From Qipengyuania qiaonensis (lineage in GTDB: Bacteria; Pseudomonadota; Alphaproteobacteria; Sphingomonadales; Sphingomonadaceae): DNA of 64,000 bases. The position numbers were made by a program, and so were the translations under genes. Positions 16,591 to 24,372 of the stretch are shown piece by piece. Positions within the stretch are counted from its first letter, which is position 1; every line of letters begins with the position of its first letter. The notes under the pieces are model-generated. The model ran no database searches, had not been told where the DNA came from, and was given only the letters and a program-made list of their open reading frames with translations. The stretch spans positions 124,001 to 188,000 of the forward strand of contig NZ_JAIGNO010000001.1 in assembly GCF_019711515.1 (NCBI RefSeq), read 5' to 3'.

Positions 16591-16613
16591 GCTTTCGCAA
16601 GACGGGATAATGA

Positions 16614-16645
16614 GGGCGCGGCGGGCAACTGCCGCGCCCTTTTTT
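16614..16645 (+). terminator. rho-independent terminator of the rpsP-rplS block
   Basis: A perfect 9-base GC stem (16614-16622 with 16631-16639) and an 8-base loop are followed by six T residues. It lies 23 bases after the rplS stop. Confidence 0.92.
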
Positions 16646-16684
16646 CGTGCGCCGGAAAGCTGGCTGGGACGGCTCTGGATTTTC

Positions 16685-16829
16685 TCACACGAAGACGCGA
16701 AGCCACAAAGATGGACTGCCTGCGGAGAAGCCGCTTTCAATTTCAAACCATCAGCCAGAGCGCGAGCAGTGTGGATAAAGCGGCTTCGCCGCAATCTTTT
16801 CTTCTTCGCGCCTTCGTGTCTTCGTGTGA
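16685..16829. repeat. imperfect inverted-repeat element (CACGAAG type) between rplS and the S9 peptidase
   Basis: The rest of the 16591-16908 gap is taken up by a palindromic element. Outer arms 16685-16702 and 16812-16829 match at 17 of 18 positions, and an inner 11-base pair of arms (16727-16737 with 16777-16787) is perfect. No coding frame is convincing inside. The arm style (runs of CGAAG/CTTCG) resembles the CGCAAAGG arms of the cassette at 40258-40713, as if it were a shorter relative without a gene. Confidence 0.7.
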
Positions 16830-16908
16830 CCCAAACTTCCCACCTTGCAGCCAGGCGCAAGGCGTATAGGGTCCGCGCAACATCTGCCGACAGGACCAAT
16901 CGCTTGCC

Positions 16909-19137
16909 ATGCTTCGACTTTTCCCTGCCCTCACGCTCCTCCTCGCGGTACCCGCGCTTGCGGACGACCATGCGATGAGCGAAACTGCCGATCTCACCTT
17001 CGAGCGCGTTTTCGCGTCGCCCGGTCTGGATGGGCCGACGCCGCGCGCGGTGAAGTTGTCGCCCGACGGTCGATACCTGACCCTGCTGCGCAACCGCGAG
17101 GACGACCGTGAGCGTTACGATCTGTGGGCCTATGACCGCGAAACGGGCGAGTGGGCGATGCTGGTGGACAGCGAAGCGCTGGGCACGGGCCGTGAACTGT
17201 CCGAAGACGAGAAGATGCAGCGCGAGCGTGCGCGAGTGGGCAATCTAAGGGGCATTATCGACTATCAATGGACCGAGGATGGTACGGGCGTGCTGGTCCC
17301 GCTCGACGGTGACCTCTATCTTGCGCGACTGGGCGGCGATGTGGTGCGGCTGACCGATACCGAGGAAAGCGAACTCAATCCGGCGCTCAGCAGCAAGGGG
17401 CGTCATGTTTCCTTCGTGCGCGACCGCCAGCTCTGGGTCGGCGAGGTTGGCGCCGATGCGCAACCGATCACCCCGAAGGAGGGCGAGGCGATCCGCTGGG
17501 GCGAGGCGGAGTTCGTCGCTCAGGAAGAAATGAGCCGCCACACCGGATATTGGTGGAGCCCCGACGACAACCGTATCGCGGTCGAGCGTTTCGACGAGAG
17601 TATGGTCGGGATCGTCACGCGTGCGGCTATCGGTGCGACCGGCACTAAGGTCTTCGACCAGCGCTATCCGGTTGCCGGCAGTGCCAATGCGGTGGTCGAA
17701 CTCTTCGTGCTGGACCCGGATGGCAAGAGCCGGGTGAAAGTGGATCTTGGCGAAGAGACGGATATCTATCTTGCGCGTGTCGACTGGGCACCGGACGGAC
17801 GCACGCTTTATGTCCAGCGCCAGAACCGCGAGCAGACTGTTCTCGATATGCTCGCGGTCGATCCCGCAACAGGAAAGAGCGAAGTGCTGTTTACCGAACG
17901 CGCGGCGATGGAAGAATACTGGATCAACCTGTCCGACAACTACAAATGGCTCGACGACGGGAGCCTGATCTGGTGGTCCGAGCGAGACGGTTTTGGACAT
18001 CTTTATCGCTGGACCGATGGTGAGTGGGATCAACTGACCGAAGGCAAATGGGTCGTCACCAAACTGCTCGGCGTCGACCAGGAGCGGGGCCTTGCCTATT
18101 TTTCCGGCACATTCGAAGATGATCTCGCGCAACAGATTTACACGGTCGATCTGAACCACGGGGGCGATCCTGTACGTGTCACCGATGGTGGGTGGCAGAC
18201 CAGCGGCACCATGGATCGCTCGGGCAAATCCCTATTGGTGACCCGCTCGAAGGATGATCATCCGCCTCAGACCTATCTCGCAGATCTCGAAGGCGGAGCG
18301 ATCCAGCTATGGGTCGAGGAGAACGCCCTGGATGCCGACCATCCATACACGCCTTTCCTCGCCAGCCATCGCCCGACGCAGTATGGCACGATCGAAGCAG
18401 AAGACGGCACTCCGCTTCACTGGGAAATGGTCACACCCGAACTAGAGCCGGGCAAGCGCTATCCGGTCTATTTCTACCATTATGGCGGGCCGGGACCGCA
18501 GGTCGTGAACAAGGGCTGGGACGGCGCCTTGCGGCAGGCGATCGTCGACAAGGGCTATATCTGGTTCGCGCTCGACAATCGCGGCAGCGCCAATCGCGGC
18601 GTCGCGTTCGAACAGCCGATCTACCGCGCCATGGGCGGCGTCGAGGTGCGCGACCAGAAGACCGGTGCGGAATATCTCAAGACGCTCGATTTCGTCGATC
18701 CGGACAAGATCGCCATCGATGGCTGGTCTTATGGCGGCTACATGACGCTGAAGCAGCTCCAGGCCGATCCCGGCCTCTTTGCCGCAGGCATCAGTGGCGC
18801 GCCGGTTACGCGTTGGGAATTGTACGACACCCACTATACCGAGCGTTACATGGGCACCCCGCAAGCCGACGGCGCGGCCTATGAAGCGGCCAGTGCTATT
18901 CCCGATGCGGCCAAGATTGCCGATCCGCTGTTGATCATCCACGGCATGGCCGACGACAATGTCGTGTTCGAGAACGCGACCGAGGTCATCTCTGCCATGC
19001 AGGAAGCGAACGTGCCGTTCGAGATGATGCTCTATCCCGGCTATACCCACCGCGTTTCGGGTGAGCGGATTTCGCCACATCGCTACAACACCGTATTCCG
19101 CTTTCTCGAAAGCCATGGGGTAACGCCCCCCGAATGA
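16909..19137 (+). CDS. S9 family peptidase, dipeptidyl peptidase IV-like
   Basis: A 742-residue exported serine peptidase. Residues 1-19 are a signal peptide (cleavage after ALA). A beta-propeller DPP-IV N-terminal domain follows, with the double-Glu motif at residues 206-207 (AQEEMSRHTGYWW) that binds the free N-terminus of substrates. The C-terminal alpha/beta hydrolase domain has nucleophile Ser607 (GWSYGGYM), Asp682 (MADDNVVF) and His714 (GYTHRVSG). It likely removes X-Pro dipeptides from peptides in the periplasm. The following permease gene overlaps it by 4 bases, consistent with peptide digestion and amino acid uptake. Confidence 0.93.
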   Translation: MLRLFPALTLLLAVPALADDHAMSETADLTFERVFASPGLDGPTPRAVKLSPDGRYLTLLRNREDDRERYDLWAYDRETGEWAMLVDSEALGTGRELSEDEKMQRERARVGNLRGIIDYQWTEDGTGVLVPLDGDLYLARLGGDVVRLTDTEESELNPALSSKGRHVSFVRDRQLWVGEVGADAQPITPKEGEAIRWGEAEFVAQEEMSRHTGYWWSPDDNRIAVERFDESMVGIVTRAAIGATGTKVFDQRYPVAGSANAVVELFVLDPDGKSRVKVDLGEETDIYLARVDWAPDGRTLYVQRQNREQTVLDMLAVDPATGKSEVLFTERAAMEEYWINLSDNYKWLDDGSLIWWSERDGFGHLYRWTDGEWDQLTEGKWVVTKLLGVDQERGLAYFSGTFEDDLAQQIYTVDLNHGGDPVRVTDGGWQTSGTMDRSGKSLLVTRSKDDHPPQTYLADLEGGAIQLWVEENALDADHPYTPFLASHRPTQYGTIEAEDGTPLHWEMVTPELEPGKRYPVYFYHYGGPGPQVVNKGWDGALRQAIVDKGYIWFALDNRGSANRGVAFEQPIYRAMGGVEVRDQKTGAEYLKTLDFVDPDKIAIDGWSYGGYMTLKQLQADPGLFAAGISGAPVTRWELYDTHYTERYMGTPQADGAAYEAASAIPDAAKIADPLLIIHGMADDNVVFENATEVISAMQEANVPFEMMLYPGYTHRVSGERISPHRYNTVFRFLESHGVTPPE

Positions 19138-20321
19138 CCGGCCGGGGCGACAGCACGGGAACGCTCGGCTTGCCCGCTGCCTGGGCTATCGCCGTCGGAG
19201 GGATGGTCGGCGGCGGAATTTTCTCCACGCTCGGCGTGGTCATCTCGAGCGCTGGTCACTGGGCCGCATTGAGCTTCATCCTTGGCGGCCTTGTCGCCTA
19301 TGCCACCGGGCACAGCCTTGCTGCGCTCACGATCGATCGCGACGAGCCCGGTGGCATTTACAGCTTCCTGCGCGACCTGCACTACAAAACGCTTGCCGAA
19401 TGGTCGGCCTGGGTGCTGCTGGCCGGCTATGTCCTGACATGCGCGGTCTATGCCTATACCTTCGGTGCCTATGTCGGACGCGCAGTCGATGGACCGGCGT
19501 GGCTGCCGCAGGGGATGGCCGCATTCGCCATCCTGTCGATGACTGCGATCAATTTGCGCGGCGCAGGGCAGGCGGCGGGGATTGAGATCGCCATCGTCGC
19601 GATCAAGCTGGCTATCCTTGCAGGCCTTGCCACTTTCGGTCTGTCGCAGTTCGACGCCGGCAAGCTCGAGATACCCTCTCAGCCGGGGATTCTCGGTGTG
19701 GTCGTCGGCGCGGCTAGCGTATTCATGGCTTACGAGGGCTTCGAGCTCGTCGCCTACGACTATGACGAGATGAAGGATCGCAAGCGTGTGATGGGACGGA
19801 TCATGCCGCTGGCTGTCGGTAGCGCCGCCATCATTTATGTGCTCGTTGCGCTGGCCGTGCCGATGTTGACCGGGACGCAGGCCGTGATCGATGATGGCGA
19901 GATAGCTCTGTCTCAGGCAGGGCAGGCCGCTTTGGGAAAACCCGGCCTGGTCCTCGTGACGATCGCGGCGGCGTTGTCGACGGCAAGCGCGATCAATGCG
20001 ACCCTGTTCTCCTCCGCCCGGCTCGCGCGCGAGGTCGCCGAGGACGGCGCGCTGCCCGAACGTCTTGGTCGCCGCAACAGCCATGGCTCGCCGCAATGGG
20101 CGGTCCTGGCGCTCGCTGTGCTGGCTTTGACTCTCGCCGTGCTCGGCGGGCTGGATGGGCTGGTAAGCGGCGCGAGTGTCGTGTTCCTGCTGGTGTTCGG
20201 TACGCTCAATGCGCTTGCTCTGAAAGAAAATGTCGGAAGGCGTTGGATTACCTTGCTCGGCACAATCGGCGCGTTCGGAGCGCTGTTGGTCCTGCTGGCG
20301 CATTTCGCCGGGCTGGTCTGA
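19134..20321 (+). CDS. APC-family amino acid permease
   Basis: A 395-residue integral membrane protein with about 11-12 hydrophobic segments. It begins with the APC superfamily pattern GMVGGGIFSTLGVVIS in helix 1 (unwound glycine motif), and the FMAYEGFELVAYDYDEMK stretch is typical of helix 6 and the loop after it. The substrate cannot be told. The ATG overlaps the peptidase stop (ATGA), so the two are co-translated and the permease may import the peptidase products. Confidence 0.87.
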   Translation: MTGRGDSTGTLGLPAAWAIAVGGMVGGGIFSTLGVVISSAGHWAALSFILGGLVAYATGHSLAALTIDRDEPGGIYSFLRDLHYKTLAEWSAWVLLAGYVLTCAVYAYTFGAYVGRAVDGPAWLPQGMAAFAILSMTAINLRGAGQAAGIEIAIVAIKLAILAGLATFGLSQFDAGKLEIPSQPGILGVVVGAASVFMAYEGFELVAYDYDEMKDRKRVMGRIMPLAVGSAAIIYVLVALAVPMLTGTQAVIDDGEIALSQAGQAALGKPGLVLVTIAAALSTASAINATLFSSARLAREVAEDGALPERLGRRNSHGSPQWAVLALAVLALTLAVLGGLDGLVSGASVVFLLVFGTLNALALKENVGRRWITLLGTIGAFGALLVLLAHFAGLV

Positions 20322-20406
20322 GCTTTACCGCTCCCAATCGAATGTGCGCTTGCGGGGGCGCAGGTAATCGCTATTTCGGCGGCGCACTCGAAGTGGAGAC
20401 GTTGAA

Positions 20407-21432
20407 TTGGGTTATCGTGTTGCCGTGGTCGGCGCGACCGGGAATGTCGGTCGTGAAATGATGATGGTTCTCGCCGAGCGCGAGTTCCCCTGCGACGAGG
20501 TGGCCGCGGTCGCCAGCAGCCGCTCGCATGGCACCGAAGTCGAGTTCGGCGACACTGGCAAAATGCTCAAATGCCAGAATATCGAGCATTTCGACTGGGC
20601 GGGCTGGGACATCGCCCTGTTTGCCGCTGGCAGCGGCCCGGCAAAGGAATACGCGCCCAAGGCGGCGGCCGCCGGCTGCATCGTGATCGACAATAGTTCG
20701 CTCTATCGCATGGATCCGGACGTGCCGTTGATCGTGCCCGAGGTGAACCCGGATGCGATCCACGAGTACAAGAAGCGCAACATCATCGCCAATCCGAACT
20801 GTTCGACTGCCCAGCTCGTCGTGGCGCTCAAGCCGTTGCACGATGCGGCAACGATCAAGCGGGTGGTGGTTTCGACCTATCAGTCGGTTTCCGGCGCGGG
20901 CAAAGCCGGCATGGACGAGCTTTTCCAGCAGAGCCGGGCGATCTTCGTCGGCGATCCGATCGAACCGGTGAAATTCACCAAGCAGATCGCCTTCAACGTC
21001 ATTCCGCATATCGACGTGTTCATGGATGACGGTTCGACCAAGGAAGAGTGGAAGATGATGGTCGAGACCAAGAAGATACTTGACCCCAAGATCAAACTCA
21101 ACGCCACCTGCGTGCGCGTTCCGGTCTTCGTCGGCCATTCTGAAGCGGTGAATATCGAGTTCGAGAACGAACTTTCCGCAGAACAGGCGCAGGAAATATT
21201 GCGGGAGGCGCCCGGCATCATGCTGATCGACAAGCGCGAGGACGAAGGATACGTCACGCCCGTCGAAAGCGCTGGCGACAGCGCCACCTATGTCAGCCGC
21301 GTGCGCGACGATCCGACGGTCGACAACGGCATCACGCTGTGGTGCGTGTCGGACAATCTGCGCAAAGGCGCGGCGCTGAACGCGGTGCAGATCGCGGAAC
21401 TCCTCGGGCGCGAATGTCTTAAGAAGGGATGA
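20407..21432 (+). CDS. asd: aspartate-semialdehyde dehydrogenase
   Basis: This reduces aspartyl phosphate to aspartate semialdehyde, the branch point to lysine, diaminopimelate, threonine and methionine. The 341-residue protein opens with VAVVGATGNVGREMM (NADP-binding), has catalytic Cys132 (ANPNCSTAQL) and the active-site histidine pattern VRVPVFVGHSEAVNIEFE. No ATG fits, so the start is the TTG at 20407 with a GGAG site about nine bases upstream. A lipoprotein gene overlaps its end by 4 bases. Confidence 0.95.
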   Translation: MGYRVAVVGATGNVGREMMMVLAEREFPCDEVAAVASSRSHGTEVEFGDTGKMLKCQNIEHFDWAGWDIALFAAGSGPAKEYAPKAAAAGCIVIDNSSLYRMDPDVPLIVPEVNPDAIHEYKKRNIIANPNCSTAQLVVALKPLHDAATIKRVVVSTYQSVSGAGKAGMDELFQQSRAIFVGDPIEPVKFTKQIAFNVIPHIDVFMDDGSTKEEWKMMVETKKILDPKIKLNATCVRVPVFVGHSEAVNIEFENELSAEQAQEILREAPGIMLIDKREDEGYVTPVESAGDSATYVSRVRDDPTVDNGITLWCVSDNLRKGAALNAVQIAELLGRECLKKG

Positions 21433-21983
21433 TCCGGAAAAGCATTCTCATCGTCCTGCCGCTGGTGCTTGCCGCTTGCGGCCAGTCCGAAACCGCGCCT
21501 GAGCCCGTCGAGACTGCGGCTCCGGCCAAAGTCGAGCCCGGTGACGTAAAGGTTGTGGTCGATGCCAACGGCCTCGGCGCGAAGGGCACTGATCTATTCC
21601 GCTTTGGGGCTCCCCGGCGAGAGGTCGATGCGACCGTCGAGAAGGCTTTCGGATCGATGCCCGAGAAATCCAGCAATGAAGAGTGCGGCGCCGGGCCCAT
21701 GGATTTCAGCCAGTTCGGGCCGCTCCAGATCGCCTATATGGATGGCGAATTCCGCGGCTGGTTCCTCCGGGAGGGCGCAGGCGTGGCGACGACGGATGGT
21801 GTGCGGCCAGGGGTGACCACGCTGGAAAGTCTCAAGCTCGAACGGCCGGTGCGCCAACTCGATACGGCGCTGGATGGCGAGTTCGAATACACTACCGCGG
21901 ATTATGGGACGATTACCGGCTTTGCCGAGGACGGAACAGCAGTGACGGCGCTGCAGGCAGGGTTGAGCTGCTTCTTCCGCTAG
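21429..21983 (+). CDS. hypothetical lipoprotein
   Basis: A 184-residue protein with a lipoprotein signal: a basic start, a hydrophobic core and the lipobox LAAC (Cys17), followed by a Pro/Ala/Glu-rich linker. The rest contains a conserved-looking domain with two Cys (EECGAGPMD and GLSCFFR) that may form a disulfide. I do not recognise the family. It overlaps asd by 4 bases, so it is co-expressed, although nothing links it to the aspartate pathway. Confidence 0.75.
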   Translation: MIRKSILIVLPLVLAACGQSETAPEPVETAAPAKVEPGDVKVVVDANGLGAKGTDLFRFGAPRREVDATVEKAFGSMPEKSSNEECGAGPMDFSQFGPLQIAYMDGEFRGWFLREGAGVATTDGVRPGVTTLESLKLERPVRQLDTALDGEFEYTTADYGTITGFAEDGTAVTALQAGLSCFFR

Positions 21984-22008
21984 GGCGCCCGGTGCGTATA
22001 AGGGCAGC

Positions 22009-22656
22009 GTGACCCTGACTGCCGAACTCTATTTCAGCTTCCGTTCGCCCTACAGCTATCTGGCGGTCGGGCGATACCGCGCGCTGGCCGAGGAGTACGA
22101 TCTCGAGATTGCCCTGAGGCCGGTCTATCCGCTGGCCATCCGGCAACCCGATTTCTTCGAACGCAACCACCCCAACTGGATGGCCTACACGGTCCGCGAC
22201 ATGATGCGTGTGGCGCAGTTCCACGGCATTCCCTTCGGTCCTCCGCGTCCCGATCCGATCGTCCAGAACCCGGCGACGCACGAGATTGCGGCCGAGCAGC
22301 CCTATATCCGCCGTATCACTCGCATGGGGCAGGCGGCGGCACGGCGCGGTGGAGGCCTCGTCTTCGCGCATGAGGCGGGACAGCTTATCTGGGGCGGACA
22401 GGAAAACTGGCACGAGGGCGAACATCTGGCCGGGGCCATGGCGCGGGCGGGGCTGGTCACGGAAGAGATCGAAGCGGAAATCGACGCACAGGGCGAGGAG
22501 CTCGATGCCGAAATCGCAGCGAATCAGAACGCGCTCGAAGTAGCTGGTCACTGGGGCGTGCCGACGCTGGTAATCGATGGCGAGCCGTTCTTCGGGCAGG
22601 ATCGCATCGAGATGGTGCGCTGGCGGTTGGAACAGAAGGGACTTTCCAGACGATGA
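22009..22656 (+). CDS. 2-hydroxychromene-2-carboxylate isomerase-like protein (DsbA/kappa-GST fold)
   Basis: A 215-residue protein with the family opening LYFSFRSPYSYLAVGRY, where the Ser replaces the thioredoxin Cys and activates glutathione in kappa-class enzymes, and the end HWGVPTLVIDGEPFFGQDRIEMV. HCCA isomerases act in naphthalene-type degradation, but such chromosomal homologues often have unknown glutathione-dependent roles. The GTG at 22009 is used. Its stop overlaps the next gene by 4 bases, starting a chain of four coupled genes with two GFA-family proteins. Confidence 0.85.
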   Translation: MTLTAELYFSFRSPYSYLAVGRYRALAEEYDLEIALRPVYPLAIRQPDFFERNHPNWMAYTVRDMMRVAQFHGIPFGPPRPDPIVQNPATHEIAAEQPYIRRITRMGQAAARRGGGLVFAHEAGQLIWGGQENWHEGEHLAGAMARAGLVTEEIEAEIDAQGEELDAEIAANQNALEVAGHWGVPTLVIDGEPFFGQDRIEMVRWRLEQKGLSRR

Positions 22657-23108
22657 AGGGCGAACTTTCCGGCGGGTGCCTGTGCGGCGCAGTGCGCTAC
22701 ACCTTGCGCGAGGGTTTTCGGCTGAATCCTTATGCGTGCCATTGTACCGACTGCCAGAGCCGCACGGGGACGGCTTTCAGCGAACATATGCTGTTTGCGC
22801 TGGCCGATCTCGATCTCACTGGCGAGATGGATGTGGGCGAATACGACCAGCCCAGCGGCGCACATTCGCGCATCTTCGGTTGCGCCCAATGCAAATCGCG
22901 CATCTACGCGGTCAACGATAGGCGGGAAGGTATGGCGAGCCTGCGCTGCGGAACGCTCGACGAAAGCGCGTCCATCGTCCCCGCCGCGCATCTCTGGGTG
23001 ACGAGCAAGCAGCCCTGGATCGGTCTGCCGGCCAATGCAAAGGCGATGGACGAACAACCGCAAACGAACGAGGAGTGGATCTCTCTTGTAGGGATAGCAT
23101 CACGATGA
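22653..23108 (+). CDS. GFA-family (glutathione-dependent formaldehyde-activating-like) protein, copy 1
   Basis: A 151-residue Mss4-like zinc-fold protein. Cysteine pairs are GGCLCGAVRYT, ACHCTDCQ and FGCAQCKSRIY, the usual two zinc sites of the GFA/CENP-V family. The founder binds glutathione and formaldehyde, but most members have no proven activity. It overlaps the isomerase before it and the second GFA gene after it (ATGA both times). Confidence 0.86.
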   Translation: MKGELSGGCLCGAVRYTLREGFRLNPYACHCTDCQSRTGTAFSEHMLFALADLDLTGEMDVGEYDQPSGAHSRIFGCAQCKSRIYAVNDRREGMASLRCGTLDESASIVPAAHLWVTSKQPWIGLPANAKAMDEQPQTNEEWISLVGIASR

Positions 23109-23548
23109 AGCAGGAGATGACCGGCGGCTGCCAATGCGGCGCCGTGCGCTATACGGCGCAGATCGACCCGGAGCAGGCCTATCTGTGCCATTGCCGCATG
23201 TGCCAACGCGCGACCGGCGGCGTTTCGATCGCCTTCGTCGGCCTCCCCAAGTCGGACATGGAATGGCAGAGCGAGCCGGACTGGTATGCAAGCTCGCCGA
23301 TCGCGCGCCGGCCGTTCTGCCGCAAATGCGGCACCCCGCTCGGTTTCGCATTCAACGAGGGTGAGAATATGGACATCACGGTTGGCAGTCTCGACGAGCC
23401 TTACGGGATTGAACCGCACTGGCATTTCGCTGCCGAGAAAATCCATGAGGTCTGGATCGACACGTCCGAACTGAAGCGGATATCGCTGAGCGAACACGCA
23501 GCTCTCAGCCAGCGATGGATCGACGCGACGGGCGAGGTTCCCGAATGA
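23105..23548 (+). CDS. GFA-family protein, copy 2
   Basis: A 147-residue protein of the same family as its neighbour, with GGCQCGAVRYTA, CHCRMCQ and RPFCRKCGTPLGF, all zinc cysteines kept. Similarity to copy 1 is limited to the motifs, so this is an old tandem pair rather than a recent duplication. The ATG at 23105 overlaps the preceding stop; a longer reading upstream lies inside copy 1. The end overlaps the hydrolase gene by 4 bases. Confidence 0.86.
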   Translation: MKQEMTGGCQCGAVRYTAQIDPEQAYLCHCRMCQRATGGVSIAFVGLPKSDMEWQSEPDWYASSPIARRPFCRKCGTPLGFAFNEGENMDITVGSLDEPYGIEPHWHFAAEKIHEVWIDTSELKRISLSEHAALSQRWIDATGEVPE

Positions 23549-24300
23549 ATACCGAATTCTTCGACAGCTTCGATGGGACACGGCTGGCCTTGCATCGCCA
23601 TGGCGCGGGCAGGCCTTTCGTGCTGCTGCATGGGCTCTTTTCCAGCGCGCAGATGAACTGGATCAAGTGGGGCCACCACGAGGCGATCGCCGAGCAGGGC
23701 GTCGAAGTGCTGATGCTCGATTTCCGCGTCCACGGCGAGAGCGAGGCCCCGCACGATCCGGAGAAATACCCGACGAACGTGCTCGTCCGCGACGTGGCGG
23801 CGTTGATCGACCATCTTGGCCTTGAGGATTACGACCTGGGCGGGTTCTCGCTCGGTGCGCGCACTTCGCTTCACGCCACGGCGCATGGCGTGCTCGCGCC
23901 TCGGCATCTTGTCGTCGGCGGGATGGGCACGGCAGGCCTCGGCGAATGGCATCGCCGGGCAGCCAAGTTCCGCCGCGTGATCGACAAGTTCGACGAAATT
24001 CCGCGCGGCGATCCGGACTATTTCTCGATGCAGTTCCTCAAGTCGCAGGGTGTCGACCGTGTCGCTGCGCGCCTGCTGCTCGACACCATGCCCGATCTCG
24101 ATCTCGCGCTGCTCGGCAACATCGCCATGCCGACGCTGGTGGTGTGTGGCGACGAGGATCGGGACAATGGTTCGGCGGAGGAATTGGCCGCGCTCCTCCC
24201 CGATGCCGATTTCGTCGAAGTGCCGGGCACGCATATGGGTAGCGTGACCAAGCCCGATCTCGGGCAGGCCATCGCGAAATGGCTGGGGAAGACAGCTTGA
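23545..24300 (+). CDS. alpha/beta-fold hydrolase
   Basis: A 251-residue hydrolase with the oxyanion-hole region VLLHGLFSS, the nucleophile elbow GGFSLGAR, a late acid (VVCGDEDRDNG) and His in PGTHMGSV. The substrate is unknown. The ATG at 23545 overlaps the copy-2 GFA stop. The run isomerase - GFA - GFA - hydrolase is linked by three ATGA overlaps, which points to one shared process, perhaps a glutathione-conjugate or carbonyl pathway (inferred). Confidence 0.85.
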   Translation: MNTEFFDSFDGTRLALHRHGAGRPFVLLHGLFSSAQMNWIKWGHHEAIAEQGVEVLMLDFRVHGESEAPHDPEKYPTNVLVRDVAALIDHLGLEDYDLGGFSLGARTSLHATAHGVLAPRHLVVGGMGTAGLGEWHRRAAKFRRVIDKFDEIPRGDPDYFSMQFLKSQGVDRVAARLLLDTMPDLDLALLGNIAMPTLVVCGDEDRDNGSAEELAALLPDADFVEVPGTHMGSVTKPDLGQAIAKWLGKTA

Positions 24301-24372
24301 TTAACCGTGACTGCAGGTGCAATCCGGTACCACGTGAAACCAGATAGCAGATTAATTCCCGAGAGGACTTGT

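Noticed and set aside
23075-23104. A ten-codon earlier start for the second GFA gene
   Set aside because: The ATG at 23105 overlaps the preceding stop as ATGA, like its neighbours, and gives the family N-terminus.
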